DNA from: an uncultured Eubacteriales bacterium | Lineage (GTDB): Bacteria > Bacillota > Clostridia > Peptostreptococcales > Anaerovoracaceae | Assembly: GCA_900542295.1 (NCBI GenBank) | Contig: UQNJ01000011.1 | Location: 1 to 64,000, forward strand | DNA length: 64,000 bases | Direction: 5' to 3' | In this document: positions 1-8,212 of the stretch, piece after piece | Numbering within the stretch: position 1 is the stretch's first letter | Layout: each line of letters opens with the position of its first letter | Program-made: the position numbers and the translations under genes | Notes under the pieces: generated by a model | Seen by the model: the letters and a program-made list of their open reading frames with translations, nothing else | What the model was told of the DNA's origin: nothing | Database searches by the model: none

Positions 1-67
1 GTAATAAGGGCTTATAGCCCTGAGCGAACCACCCGTTTTACGGGTGGACGCGATTTACAGGGTATTA
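1..67. repeat. palindromic element, possible IS200/IS605-type end
   Basis: Two perfect hairpins lie side by side: AGGGCT/AGCCCT (7-12 with 16-21) and CCACCCGT/ACGGGTGG (29-36 with 40-47). A long-range CCCTG/CAGGG pairing (18-22 with 58-62) could enclose the second. This compact GC-rich structure is unlike the surrounding AT-rich DNA and resembles the subterminal hairpins of IS200/IS605-type elements, but no transposase is in the window because the edge cuts it off. It lies directly after the scfB stop codon and could also end that transcript, although no T-run follows. Confidence 0.35.
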
Positions 68-1444
68 TCACATTTCACTTTCCGCTACTCGCATCATTAT
101 GGCACATTCTATTCTTTTTTTGAAAAGTTCACATCCCGGTTCATATATACCTCGTATACTGCCGGAAGCGTGATATGCATTGGCGGCGCATCCACCTGAA
201 CAATAAAATTTTGCCCAGCAATCGTTGCATTCAGGGCGTGCATATGCGTTGCAGCTTCTGAATTCTTCACGAAGTGTTTCGTTATTTATACCATTCCATA
301 TATCGCCGAGTTTATATGCTTCATCACCGACGAATTGGTGACAAGGATAGAGGTCACCCCATGGAGTAACGGCCATGTACTCTGTGCCGGAGCCACATCC
401 CGAAATCCTCTTGTATATGCAGGGGCCGTTTGTAAGATCAAGCATGTAATGGTAAAAAGTTATCGGTTTTCCATCTTTTTGTCGGCGAAGCATGTCTTTT
501 GCAAGCAATTCATACTGATTTTTGACAATTTCAATATCTTCTTTTGTAAGGGCGGCAGGGTCATTTTCGCCGGTGACTACAGGTTCCATGCTAAGTTCGG
601 TAAAACCAAGGTCTGCCATGTGGAATATATCTTTTGTAAAATCCGGATTTGCATGTGTGAAAGTACCACGCATGTAGTAATTTTTACCGTTTCGTGAGTC
701 AACAAGGCGGCGGAATTTCGGAACTATCGTGTCATAGCTTCCTTTACCCTGATAGTCCACACGAAGTCTGTCATGTATTTCTTTCCGCCCGTCAAGACTT
801 AAAACCACATTGCTCATTTCTTTGTTTGCAAAATCGATTACATCTTCATCTATAAGCATTCCGTTGGTTGTAAGAGTGAAACGAAAGTTTTTATTGCATT
901 CTTTTTCTCGTGTTCTTGCATATTTAACCAGTTGCTTTACGACATCCCAGTTCATAAGAGGTTCACCGCCGAAGAAGTCTACCTCGAGGTTGGTTCTTGT
1001 TCCTGAATTTTCAATAAGGAAATTGAGTGCTCTTTTACCGACATCGAAGCTCATAAGGGCTCTCTCTCCCTGATATTTTCCTTGGCTTGCGAAGCAGTAA
1101 GAACAGTTTAAATTACATGTATGAGCAACATGCAGACAAAGTGCTTTTATTACATTGCCGCTTCGTTCTTTGAAAGTTCCTGCCATTTCTTCAAATGTAT
1201 CAGGGGTGTAGAGCCTGCCCGAATTTTTAAGCTCTTCTATATCATCTATACAGTCGTTTATGTCATCTGATGTGACATCAGGTCTTCCGTCATATTTTTT
1301 TCTGATTGCAGATATTATTTCTTCACGGGAATATTCGGGGTACATGGCGATTATATCGTATGCTACCTCGTCAACTGAATGTACAGAACCGGAACATGTG
1401 TCAAGAACTATATTGTAATTGTTTAACTGATACTGATGTACCAT
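68..1444 (-). CDS. scfB: thioether cross-link-forming SCIFF peptide maturase (radical SAM/SPASM)
   Basis: Predicted maturase of the neighbouring SCIFF peptide: a radical SAM enzyme that forms Cys thioether bonds in ranthipeptides. At 458 aa it has the family length. The N-terminal 90 or so residues fit a peptide-recognition (RRE-like) region. The radical SAM CxxxCxxC is seen as CNLNCSYC (C110, C114, C117), followed by the GGEPL motif. The C-terminal third is a Cys-rich SPASM region with CGSG, PCHQF, CNDCWAKFYCSGGC and PGC, which should hold auxiliary Fe-S clusters. A GGAGGA Shine-Dalgarno sequence precedes the ATG. It lies 80 bp after scfA and is probably co-transcribed with it. Confidence 0.95.
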   Translation of the reverse strand: MVHQYQLNNYNIVLDTCSGSVHSVDEVAYDIIAMYPEYSREEIISAIRKKYDGRPDVTSDDINDCIDDIEELKNSGRLYTPDTFEEMAGTFKERSGNVIKALCLHVAHTCNLNCSYCFASQGKYQGERALMSFDVGKRALNFLIENSGTRTNLEVDFFGGEPLMNWDVVKQLVKYARTREKECNKNFRFTLTTNGMLIDEDVIDFANKEMSNVVLSLDGRKEIHDRLRVDYQGKGSYDTIVPKFRRLVDSRNGKNYYMRGTFTHANPDFTKDIFHMADLGFTELSMEPVVTGENDPAALTKEDIEIVKNQYELLAKDMLRRQKDGKPITFYHYMLDLTNGPCIYKRISGCGSGTEYMAVTPWGDLYPCHQFVGDEAYKLGDIWNGINNETLREEFRSCNAYARPECNDCWAKFYCSGGCAANAYHASGSIRGIYEPGCELFKKRIECAIMMRVAESEM

Positions 1445-1524
1445 ATAATTTCCTCCGATAAAATGAAATAAATATTGCCGCCATGTATGGCGGCAATTTT
1501 AGCTGTTGATTATTTGCGAAAATA

Positions 1525-1671
1525 TTATTTGTTTTCGTTTTCGCACTGCTGATTTGCAACACCGCAGCTCGTCTTGCAAGCAGACTGGCAGGAAGTCTGA
1601 CATTCGCCGCAGCCGCCGTTTTTAGCGCTTTCACAAAGAGATGCAGTTTTTAAAGTTTTGATTCTTTTCAT
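1525..1671 (-). CDS. scfA: six-cysteine ranthipeptide SCIFF precursor
   Basis: A 48-residue peptide read on the minus strand. It starts MKRIKTLKTA and carries the hallmark core CGECQTSCQSACKTSCG followed by VANQQC. Canonical SCIFF cysteines are C21, C24, C28, C32, C36 and C43; an extra Cys sits at position 13. A GGAG Shine-Dalgarno sequence lies 8 bases before the ATG. The family is almost universal in Clostridia and always neighbours the ScfB maturase, as here. The modified product has been linked to signalling in some clostridia, but its role here is unknown. It has its own promoter just upstream. Confidence 0.95.
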   Translation of the reverse strand: MKRIKTLKTASLCESAKNGGCGECQTSCQSACKTSCGVANQQCENENK

Positions 1672-1700
1672 AATTCATTTCTCCAATCTGATAATGTATT

Positions 1701-1729
1701 ATTTTATCATAAATAACCGATAAAATCAA
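1701..1729 (-). promoter_or_regulatory. putative sigma-A promoter of scfAB
   Basis: On the minus strand TTGATT (1724-1729) is followed after 17 bases by TAAAAT (1701-1706). It sits between the sppA stop and scfA, about 30 bp before the scfA ATG, so scfAB can be transcribed separately from sppA. Confidence 0.6.
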
Positions 1730-1732
1730 TAT

Positions 1733-2848
1733 TTATTTAGTTATATTGCTCATGTAGCTTACTCTGAAAGTTCCGTTAAGCCGTATCAGCTGTTCTATGG
1801 CTTCTGCGTCAGTTATGGTATCTTTGCCGCTTTGCTCTGCCAAGATTCCTAAAAGAGAGGACAAATCTGTTTTTGTTTCAGGCTGAAAGCTTTCTACGGA
1901 AATATCTCCTAATTTGTATTGGGAAATCATATCACTCACTGCTTCTTCAAAAGTTCCAACGGCATCGATAAGACCGTTTTCCAAAGCTTGGGCGGCTGAA
2001 TAAATTCTGCCGTCTGCAATAATCCGCACCTCTTCTTCTGACATATTTCGCCCATCTGCTACTATATTTACAAACTGGTCATATGCTTCATCTATAAGAG
2101 ATTGAAATATTTTTCGCTGCTCGTCGGTCATAGGTTCAGTGGTGCTTCCCATAGCCTTGTTTGCTCCGGAAGTTATTGTTTGAGTTTTAATGCCGAGACT
2201 GGAAAGAAGCTCGCTTATATCTACGAATGTCCCCATAGTCACACCTATGGAACCTGTCCAGCAGTTTCTGTTGGCAATTATTTTATCACACGGAGCTGAT
2301 ATGTAATATCCTCCGGATGCTGCCATTGACTGCATGGAAGAGTAGACAGGACGTTTGGTTGTATCTTGATATTCTTTTATTTTGAGGTAAAGCTCATCAG
2401 AGGCATATACGCTGCCGCCGGGCGTATCTACATAAAGAATCATTCCCTTGTTTTCACTGTCTGCAATCATTGCATCTATAGCATTAAGAATGTATTGATG
2501 ATTATAGGTGCCGCTGCCGTATTCATCTATGGTATCGGTCACATATAAAACGCCTATGTAATCATGACCGAAGTCTGCAGATACCTGAGAGGGGTCGTTA
2601 TCACCCATGACAGTTCCGCAGCTGACGGCAAAAATCAATATCAGTATTATAACCAAAGCTATTATAATAACAGCTTTAAGCCAAGCAGGCATTTTGCGTT
2701 TGGGCATGGATGTAATATCCTTACTGCTTTCGTTATGATTATCTGTTTCAAAAGTTTCACTGTCTGAAAACTGTCCGTTTGAATAGTACTGAACTTTTTT
2801 AGAACCGTTGCTTTTATTTTCGTTATCGAATTTATCCAAATTAGGCAT
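1733..2848 (-). CDS. sppA: signal peptide peptidase SppA (S49 family)
   Basis: Membrane-bound serine protease predicted to cut leftover signal peptides after secretion. 371 aa. A hydrophilic N-terminus of about 55 residues is followed by one membrane segment (about 57-79) and the S49 domain. The catalytic dyad is visible: Ser178 in MAASGGYY and Lys231 in SGANKAMGS, 53 residues apart as in Bacillus SppA; TGSIGV is also present. A GGAGG lies directly against the ATG at 2848 with no spacer, so translation may start further in, for example at M48. Monocistronic on the minus strand; scfA downstream has its own promoter. Confidence 0.93.
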   Translation of the reverse strand: MPNLDKFDNENKSNGSKKVQYYSNGQFSDSETFETDNHNESSKDITSMPKRKMPAWLKAVIIIALVIILILIFAVSCGTVMGDNDPSQVSADFGHDYIGVLYVTDTIDEYGSGTYNHQYILNAIDAMIADSENKGMILYVDTPGGSVYASDELYLKIKEYQDTTKRPVYSSMQSMAASGGYYISAPCDKIIANRNCWTGSIGVTMGTFVDISELLSSLGIKTQTITSGANKAMGSTTEPMTDEQRKIFQSLIDEAYDQFVNIVADGRNMSEEEVRIIADGRIYSAAQALENGLIDAVGTFEEAVSDMISQYKLGDISVESFQPETKTDLSSLLGILAEQSGKDTITDAEAIEQLIRLNGTFRVSYMSNITK

Positions 2849-3012
2849 CCTCCATTACAAAAAATTGTTTAATAAATTGTATCACGGAATATCAAAAATG
2901 GAAAGCAAAAGAAATTGATTAAAAGAGGTAAACTTTGTTAAAAAATTCCCATAAAACATTTGAATTTCAACAGTTTTACTTTTAATTTAAGAACATTAAA
3001 TAATAGATAATA

Positions 3013-3042
3013 TTGACTTTAGAGGCTGAGGGGGGGTATAAT
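3013..3042 (+). promoter_or_regulatory. promoter of the cell-wall polymer cluster with a G7 spacer tract
   Basis: TTGACT (3013-3018) and a perfect TATAAT (3037-3042) are 18 bases apart. The spacer ends in seven consecutive G residues (3030-3036) directly before the -10 box. The first gene starts about 60 bp after the expected start of transcription. The G-run is striking in this AT-rich DNA. Confidence 0.7.
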
Positions 3043-3110
3043 AGTAAATAAGTAAAAGCCGGATTGAAGTCGCTTGAATTTTAAGCAAAAAATACATTTA
3101 GGAAAGAAAT

Positions 3111-4427
3111 ATGAATATAAAAGTAAATTTTATCAGTACCTCAATTAGAGTACTGAATTATTTGTTATCTTTTATATATTTTTTTATAAAACTGATACCA
3201 ACGAAGAGAGGAAAAATCTTATTCTTAAGCAGACAATCAGATAAGATTCCCCTCGATTTTGTTTTACTTAAAAACCGTATAAAGCAAATGGATTCATCAG
3301 CTTCTGTTGTTGTAATATGCAGTCGTGTAGGTCACAGCGCAAAAGAAAGTTTTTTATTTTTTGTTCAAATGATAAGAAGCATGTATCACCTTGCAACCAG
3401 CCGGGTGTGTATAATAGATTCATATTGGCCTGCGGTAAGCATGCTTAAGCATAAGAAAAATCTGAAGATAATCCAGATATGGCATTCTATAGGAAAAATG
3501 AAAAAGTCCGGATATCAGTCTCTTGATAAAAAGTCCGGAAGGAAAAGTCAATATGCAATGCTTTTAAAAATGCACGACAATTATGATTATTTTATAGGCG
3601 GAGCAGAGATATTCAATAAATACTACTGTGAAGCCTTCAGAATAAGCGAAGACAAAATTTTAAATTACGGGCTGCCGCGGATAGACTATCTTATTGAGAC
3701 TGAAAAACAGAACCGTGCAAGATTTTATAATGAGTTCCCGGAGTTAAAAGATAAAAAGGTTGTTCTGTATGCGCCAACTTTTCGCAGGAATATGAAGTCG
3801 GGTTGGGAAAACATACTAAATGCCGATATAAGCAGTGATATTGCGGTAATAATAAAAAATCATCCGGGTCAATGCACGCATAAAGCGGCAGAAACTTCAC
3901 ATATTCGTTATATGGATGACTGGGAAACAATAGACCTTATATCTGCATGTGATTATCTGATAACAGATTATTCGTCTATTGCCTTTGAAGCAGCAGTACT
4001 CAGAAAAAAAACATTTTTCTGGATTTATGATTATGAGCAGTACATGGAAAACAGCGGAATAAATATCGATTTGAAGAAAGAACTTTCGCATAACGTATTT
4101 AAAAATATAGATGAGCTTATGGCAGCTATAGAAAATGATGATTACAGCACAGCACAGCAGGAAAAATTTATAAGAAAATATCTGTTGGATGATATTGGCC
4201 ATTCTACTGATAAAATAGCAGGGCTTGCTGTAAGACTGGCAGAATCAAAGGAAAATAATAATGAAGTTTATAATAATGGCAGATGGCAAGGAAGAACGGT
4301 GGAAGAGCCATCTTGGAATATCAAAACATTTGGTGGAGATAGAAGGCGAAAAGCTGATATGCAGGACAATAAGACTTCTGCTAAAGGAAACTCAGCCGGA
4401 TACGGAAATCATAGTAACGTCTCATGA
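3111..4427 (+). CDS. CDP-glycerol glycerophosphotransferase family protein (TagB/TagF-like)
   Basis: First gene of the wall polymer cluster, predicted to transfer glycerol phosphate from CDP-glycerol to a lipid-linked acceptor at the cytoplasmic membrane face. Family motifs are IQIWHSIGKMKKSGY, YAPTFRR, IIKNHPGQ and LITDYSSIAFE. 438 aa. A hydrophobic N-terminus (about 12-30) could associate with the membrane. The family fold ends near DDIGHSTDKIAGL (about residue 375); the last 50 or so residues are low in family character because they are read from the same DNA as the start of the next gene, in another frame (overlap 4261-4427). The native stop may have been lost. Confidence 0.88.
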   Translation: MNIKVNFISTSIRVLNYLLSFIYFFIKLIPTKRGKILFLSRQSDKIPLDFVLLKNRIKQMDSSASVVVICSRVGHSAKESFLFFVQMIRSMYHLATSRVCIIDSYWPAVSMLKHKKNLKIIQIWHSIGKMKKSGYQSLDKKSGRKSQYAMLLKMHDNYDYFIGGAEIFNKYYCEAFRISEDKILNYGLPRIDYLIETEKQNRARFYNEFPELKDKKVVLYAPTFRRNMKSGWENILNADISSDIAVIIKNHPGQCTHKAAETSHIRYMDDWETIDLISACDYLITDYSSIAFEAAVLRKKTFFWIYDYEQYMENSGINIDLKKELSHNVFKNIDELMAAIENDDYSTAQQEKFIRKYLLDDIGHSTDKIAGLAVRLAESKENNNEVYNNGRWQGRTVEEPSWNIKTFGGDRRRKADMQDNKTSAKGNSAGYGNHSNVS

Positions 4428-4854
4428 CGAAGCATATGACTTTGATAATTGTATAAGATATGAGCCTTTAAACAATGTTCTTGAAATCGACAGATTTACA
4501 GAAGAATTGATTGAGGACAACATCTGCTTTTTATACGGGGACACATATTATACGGCAAATTCCATTAAAACTATTGTTGAGACCAAACCGGCAGGAACTG
4601 TTTTTTTCGGGAATGAAAGATCGATTGTAGCTGTAAAGATACATGACTCTGATGAGTTCAGAAAACATAAAAGCAAAATAAGAGATATGTTTTTGAAAGG
4701 TGAAATAAGCCAGTGTAAAGGATGGCAGATATACCAGTCATTTTGCGGACAGAATTTGAATGAACCCCCTGTATTAGAAGATAATTTTGTGATTATCGAT
4801 GACCGGACTATGGATATCAATACTCCCGAGGATTATGACAGGTTGATTTACTGA
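4261..4854 (+). CDS. nucleotidyltransferase-like protein
   Basis: A 197-residue protein that resembles small NTP-transferase (GT-A/Rossmann-like) enzymes of polysaccharide loci. The N-terminus MKFIIMADGKEERWKS is a variant of the nucleotide-binding loop and is followed by KHLVEIEGEKLICRTIRLL, typical of sugar-nucleotide transferases; FLYGDTYY fits the metal-binding Asp region. The substrate is unknown; a role in making an activated precursor for the adjacent glycerophosphotransferase is an inference. It overlaps the upstream gene by 167 bp in a different frame and ends one base before the next ATG, so it is translated within the operon. Confidence 0.7.
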   Translation: MKFIIMADGKEERWKSHLGISKHLVEIEGEKLICRTIRLLLKETQPDTEIIVTSHDEAYDFDNCIRYEPLNNVLEIDRFTEELIEDNICFLYGDTYYTANSIKTIVETKPAGTVFFGNERSIVAVKIHDSDEFRKHKSKIRDMFLKGEISQCKGWQIYQSFCGQNLNEPPVLEDNFVIIDDRTMDINTPEDYDRLIY

Positions 4855-4855
4855 T

Positions 4856-5899
4856 ATGAATTTTTTCAGAAAAACATTAAAAAAAATCAAGTTATTTGTA
4901 CTGTTCTGGACAAGAATAGTGTTTGTAAAAAACAACTTCAAAGTGAATTTTTTAGTAAAGCTCAAGTGTAATTTCGGAAGAGGATTTCTGGCAGACCAAT
5001 ATGTGCTTTATGACCTAAAGCATAACAATAAGGATGACTTTCTTTCTGAATTTGACTGGTACAGGTCGCGCTATATAAATGAACCTTTTGATTTTGCGTT
5101 TAATAATAAGGTTATCTGCGCTGAGATTCTTAAACAGTATATGAGAGTTGCAGATAATTATTTTATAAAAAACAAAGGTGTAATATACGATTTTGAGCAT
5201 GGAAAAAGATGCGCTGAAGATGTATTAGAACTTTTGACGGAAAAGAAAAAGCTGATAATTAAGCCGTTTGCCTTGGGCAAAGGAAATGGTGTTCATCTTT
5301 TCAGTATTGAGAACAATGACATTTTTGTGGATGACAATCGTGTCGACAAAAGAGAATTCTTAAAGCTATTAGACAGTCAGAAGGAATACATAATATGCGA
5401 ATATATCAGACAGCATAATTATGCAGATGAGCTTTATAACAAGACGGCCAATACCATAAGGCTTATAACCATGAGAGACATAAAAAGTCACGAAATGAAG
5501 ATTTTTTTTGCTGTTCAGAGAATGGGAACGAGCAGTACGATTCCTGTTGATAATGGCAGCAAAGGCGGTCTTGTTTCGATGATAGACTTGGAAACAGGGA
5601 TTTTGAGCAGTGCCAAATGCCTTCGAAGCACGGAAACTTATGAAGAACATCCGGATTCAGGCAAGAAAATTACAGGCACAGCAATTCCGGGCTGGGAAGA
5701 TGTGAAAAAGGAAATACTTGATGCAACTGCAAGATTGCCGTTTATGGACTTTATAGCATGGGATATTCTTATAACAGAAGACGGAGTATGCGTCATCGAG
5801 GCAAATTCATCTTCCGGAGTTAATATTATACAGCTATTCGGAGGGCAGAGAAACGGAGAGCTTGGAGAATTTTTCAGACATTACGGAGTGATAAAATAG
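4856..5899 (+). CDS. sugar-transfer-associated ATP-grasp protein
   Basis: 347 aa. Matches the ATP-grasp type found in polysaccharide and teichoic acid loci (ATPgrasp_ST). Visible signs are KKLIIKPFALGKGNGVHLF (ATP-binding Lys and Gly-rich loop), YIICEYIRQH, the NTIRLITMRD segment and the C-terminal metal site IEANSSSGVNIIQ. It probably ligates a carboxylate to an amine or hydroxyl, perhaps decorating the polymer; substrate unknown. The start is 1 bp after the previous stop, which implies translational coupling. This is the first of three ATP-grasp proteins in the cluster. Confidence 0.8.
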   Translation: MNFFRKTLKKIKLFVLFWTRIVFVKNNFKVNFLVKLKCNFGRGFLADQYVLYDLKHNNKDDFLSEFDWYRSRYINEPFDFAFNNKVICAEILKQYMRVADNYFIKNKGVIYDFEHGKRCAEDVLELLTEKKKLIIKPFALGKGNGVHLFSIENNDIFVDDNRVDKREFLKLLDSQKEYIICEYIRQHNYADELYNKTANTIRLITMRDIKSHEMKIFFAVQRMGTSSTIPVDNGSKGGLVSMIDLETGILSSAKCLRSTETYEEHPDSGKKITGTAIPGWEDVKKEILDATARLPFMDFIAWDILITEDGVCVIEANSSSGVNIIQLFGGQRNGELGEFFRHYGVIK

Positions 5900-5941
5900 G
5901 CGGATTACAAGCCCTTTTCAAGACACAACATGGAGGAGACA

Positions 5942-7369
5942 ATGAATTATAAAGAGTTTTTAGCTTCATCAAAGATTGCCAAAATAACATTATCGCTGCT
6001 GATTGCAGATATTCTGGCAGCGCTGTACATAACCGCTCAGGCAGCAAGATATATGGGAGCCGTTGCAGGCATGGTGGGAATTGTAATAACTGTGATTTCA
6101 GCCGGGCTTATATGGCTGTGTCACTACAGGAAACCAAAAGCTGCCGCAGTAATTGAGATTCTGTTGTCGATTTTGCTGATTGCCGGAGTTTTGGTAATTA
6201 TGAGAATCAGCTCGGTAGCGGGAGAGATAAGCAAGACAACGGAATATGAAACAGTACAGATTGTTGCGCTTAAGGACAGTGATATAGATAAAGATGACGA
6301 TTTTTCTTCTTATGTAATGGGATATACCAACAGTGATGATAGTGCTTATGAAAAATCAAGCGACATACTTGTTGAAAATGATAAGAAAGTAAAGGAAAGC
6401 AGACCTTACGAATCGACAGATGTTTTGTATGAGGAACTGACATCATCTCATATTGAACTTATGGTTCTTACCAGCAATACAAGGAGTGATATGTCCATCA
6501 TAGATGAAGAGTATGAGGATAAGATAAAGGTAATATTTGAAAAGAAATATGAGATAGGACAGGCTGAAATGAAAGCCGTAGATATTACAAAGGAACCATT
6601 TACGATATACCTTTGCGGCGCTGATTTATCATCAGGACAGGATATAAATTCAACGGGAAGAGGCGATGTAAATATTCTTCTTACTGTAAATCCTAAAACT
6701 GAAAAAGTAAACATGCAGGTTATACCAAGGGATACTTTTGTATATATACCTTGCCGAGGAGGCAGCAGCAAACTGTCATACAGCGGATGGTGGGGCGGAG
6801 TTCAGTCATCAATTGACAGTATAGAAGATAAGTTCGGCATTGACATAAATTATTACGCAAAGATTAACTTCAACGGCCTTGTAGATCTGGTAGATGCTCT
6901 TGGAGGAGTAACTGTATACAGTCATTATACATATAGCTATCAGGGATACAGCTTCGTAGAAGGGTATAATGAGGTAGACGGAAAGAAAGCTCTAAGGTTT
7001 GCAAGAGCAAGAAAAATGCTTCCTCAAAACGAGCTTTCAAGAGGTCAGCATCAGATGGAACTTATAAAAGGTATATTTAAAAAGTTTGCCGAAAACCCTA
7101 CATACGAAAACAGTATGGCAGTGCTTGACGCACTTGAAAATAATTTTGTGACTAATTTACCTGAAGAAGATTATTATGATGCATTTAAGCTTGTGGTAAA
7201 ACTGCTCCCTGAACTTGAGAATATGGAAAATCATTCCATAGAGGGAACGTACCAATGGCATTATGATGAAATAAGAGACGGATATTATCAGTATTATTAT
7301 TATCCGGCAGAAGGTGAAGTTGAGAGAGTCAGAGAGAGTATAAATGCCATACTTGACGGCAAACAATGA
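5942..7369 (+). CDS. LytR-CpsA-Psr (LCP) family wall polymer ligase
   Basis: Predicted to transfer the finished polymer from undecaprenyl phosphate to peptidoglycan outside the membrane. 475 aa from ATG 5942; an in-frame ATG at 5930 overlaps the GGAGGAG ribosome site and is rejected. The N-terminus has about three membrane segments (residues 15-100), followed by an extracellular spacer and an LCP domain at about 240-395. Motifs are GDVNILLTVNP, PRDTFVYIP, the arginines of RFARAR and SRGQHQ, and NFNGLVDLVDALGGV. Its position between polymer synthesis and export genes fits attachment of the product of this cluster. In C. difficile, LCP enzymes attach the polymer that holds CWB2 proteins. Confidence 0.93.
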   Translation: MNYKEFLASSKIAKITLSLLIADILAALYITAQAARYMGAVAGMVGIVITVISAGLIWLCHYRKPKAAAVIEILLSILLIAGVLVIMRISSVAGEISKTTEYETVQIVALKDSDIDKDDDFSSYVMGYTNSDDSAYEKSSDILVENDKKVKESRPYESTDVLYEELTSSHIELMVLTSNTRSDMSIIDEEYEDKIKVIFEKKYEIGQAEMKAVDITKEPFTIYLCGADLSSGQDINSTGRGDVNILLTVNPKTEKVNMQVIPRDTFVYIPCRGGSSKLSYSGWWGGVQSSIDSIEDKFGIDINYYAKINFNGLVDLVDALGGVTVYSHYTYSYQGYSFVEGYNEVDGKKALRFARARKMLPQNELSRGQHQMELIKGIFKKFAENPTYENSMAVLDALENNFVTNLPEEDYYDAFKLVVKLLPELENMENHSIEGTYQWHYDEIRDGYYQYYYYPAEGEVERVRESINAILDGKQ

Positions 7370-7393
7370 GGCCTGAAAGACTGAGGAATATAA

Positions 7394-8200
7394 GTGAGAA
7401 CATTAAAAAAAATAATTTCAGAGCATATAAGATATTCAAGAACAATACTAAAATTAGCCAAGTCGGATCTTGTTAAGACTTATAAAGGGGCTGCCCTTGG
7501 ATGGTCATGGGCTATTATAAGGCCGGCAATGACATTGGGAGTATATTATTTCGCATTTACTGTAGGGCTTAAGACAACAAGTCCGGCAGAAGGTTATCCT
7601 TATTTTTTGTGGCTTATTGCAGGTGTTGTTCCTTGGTTTTACATGAGAGATATCATAACAGCAGGAGCAGGTTCTATAAGAAAATACAGATTTCTTGTGA
7701 CAAAGATAAAGTATCCTGTTTCTACAATACCTACATTTGTGAGTCTTTCACATCTGATAGTAAATCTGATTTTAATTCTCATAGTTATGGTAATATTTGC
7801 AATAGCGGGATATAAACCTGATATTTACTGGTTGCAGATACCGATATACATAGCGGCGATGTTTCTGTTTTTTTCTGTGTGGTCGCTTTTTTCCGGTATT
7901 TTATCTACATTTAGCATAGATTTCCTACAGCTTGTAAAATCTTTTACAATAATGCTTTTTTGGATGTCCGGAATAATGTATGATGTTGCAAGAATAGACA
8001 ATGAAATAATCAGAAAAATAATGCTTTTCAATCCGGTAACTATAATAATAAATGGATTTCGCAATTCGTTGATATATAAAGAATGGTTCTGGGAAAATAT
8101 AGGAGAAACGCTGAATTTTATACTGGTATTTTTTGTATTGCTTTCTCTTACTGTATACATATATAAAAAACTGAAAGAAGAAATAGTAGATGTATTATAA
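7394..8200 (+). CDS. polysaccharide/teichoic acid ABC exporter, permease subunit
   Basis: 268 aa ABC-2 type membrane protein (TagG/RfbA-like), with six predicted membrane segments and the family signature KTYKGAALGWSWAIIRPA near the N-terminus plus NPVTIIINGFRNSLIY near the C-terminus. It should flip the lipid-linked polymer across the membrane together with the ATPase encoded 12 bp downstream. GTG start with a GAGG-type ribosome site. Between the LCP gene and the ATPase gene, so synthesis, export and attachment are encoded in one operon. Confidence 0.9.
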   Translation: MRTLKKIISEHIRYSRTILKLAKSDLVKTYKGAALGWSWAIIRPAMTLGVYYFAFTVGLKTTSPAEGYPYFLWLIAGVVPWFYMRDIITAGAGSIRKYRFLVTKIKYPVSTIPTFVSLSHLIVNLILILIVMVIFAIAGYKPDIYWLQIPIYIAAMFLFFSVWSLFSGILSTFSIDFLQLVKSFTIMLFWMSGIMYDVARIDNEIIRKIMLFNPVTIIINGFRNSLIYKEWFWENIGETLNFILVFFVLLSLTVYIYKKLKEEIVDVL

Positions 8201-8212
8201 AGGATATATTTT

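Noticed and set aside
1401..1634. 77-codon minus-strand frame overlapping scfA
   Set aside because: It is a shifted frame of the SCIFF gene; the true peptide is read in another frame with its own ATG and ribosome site.
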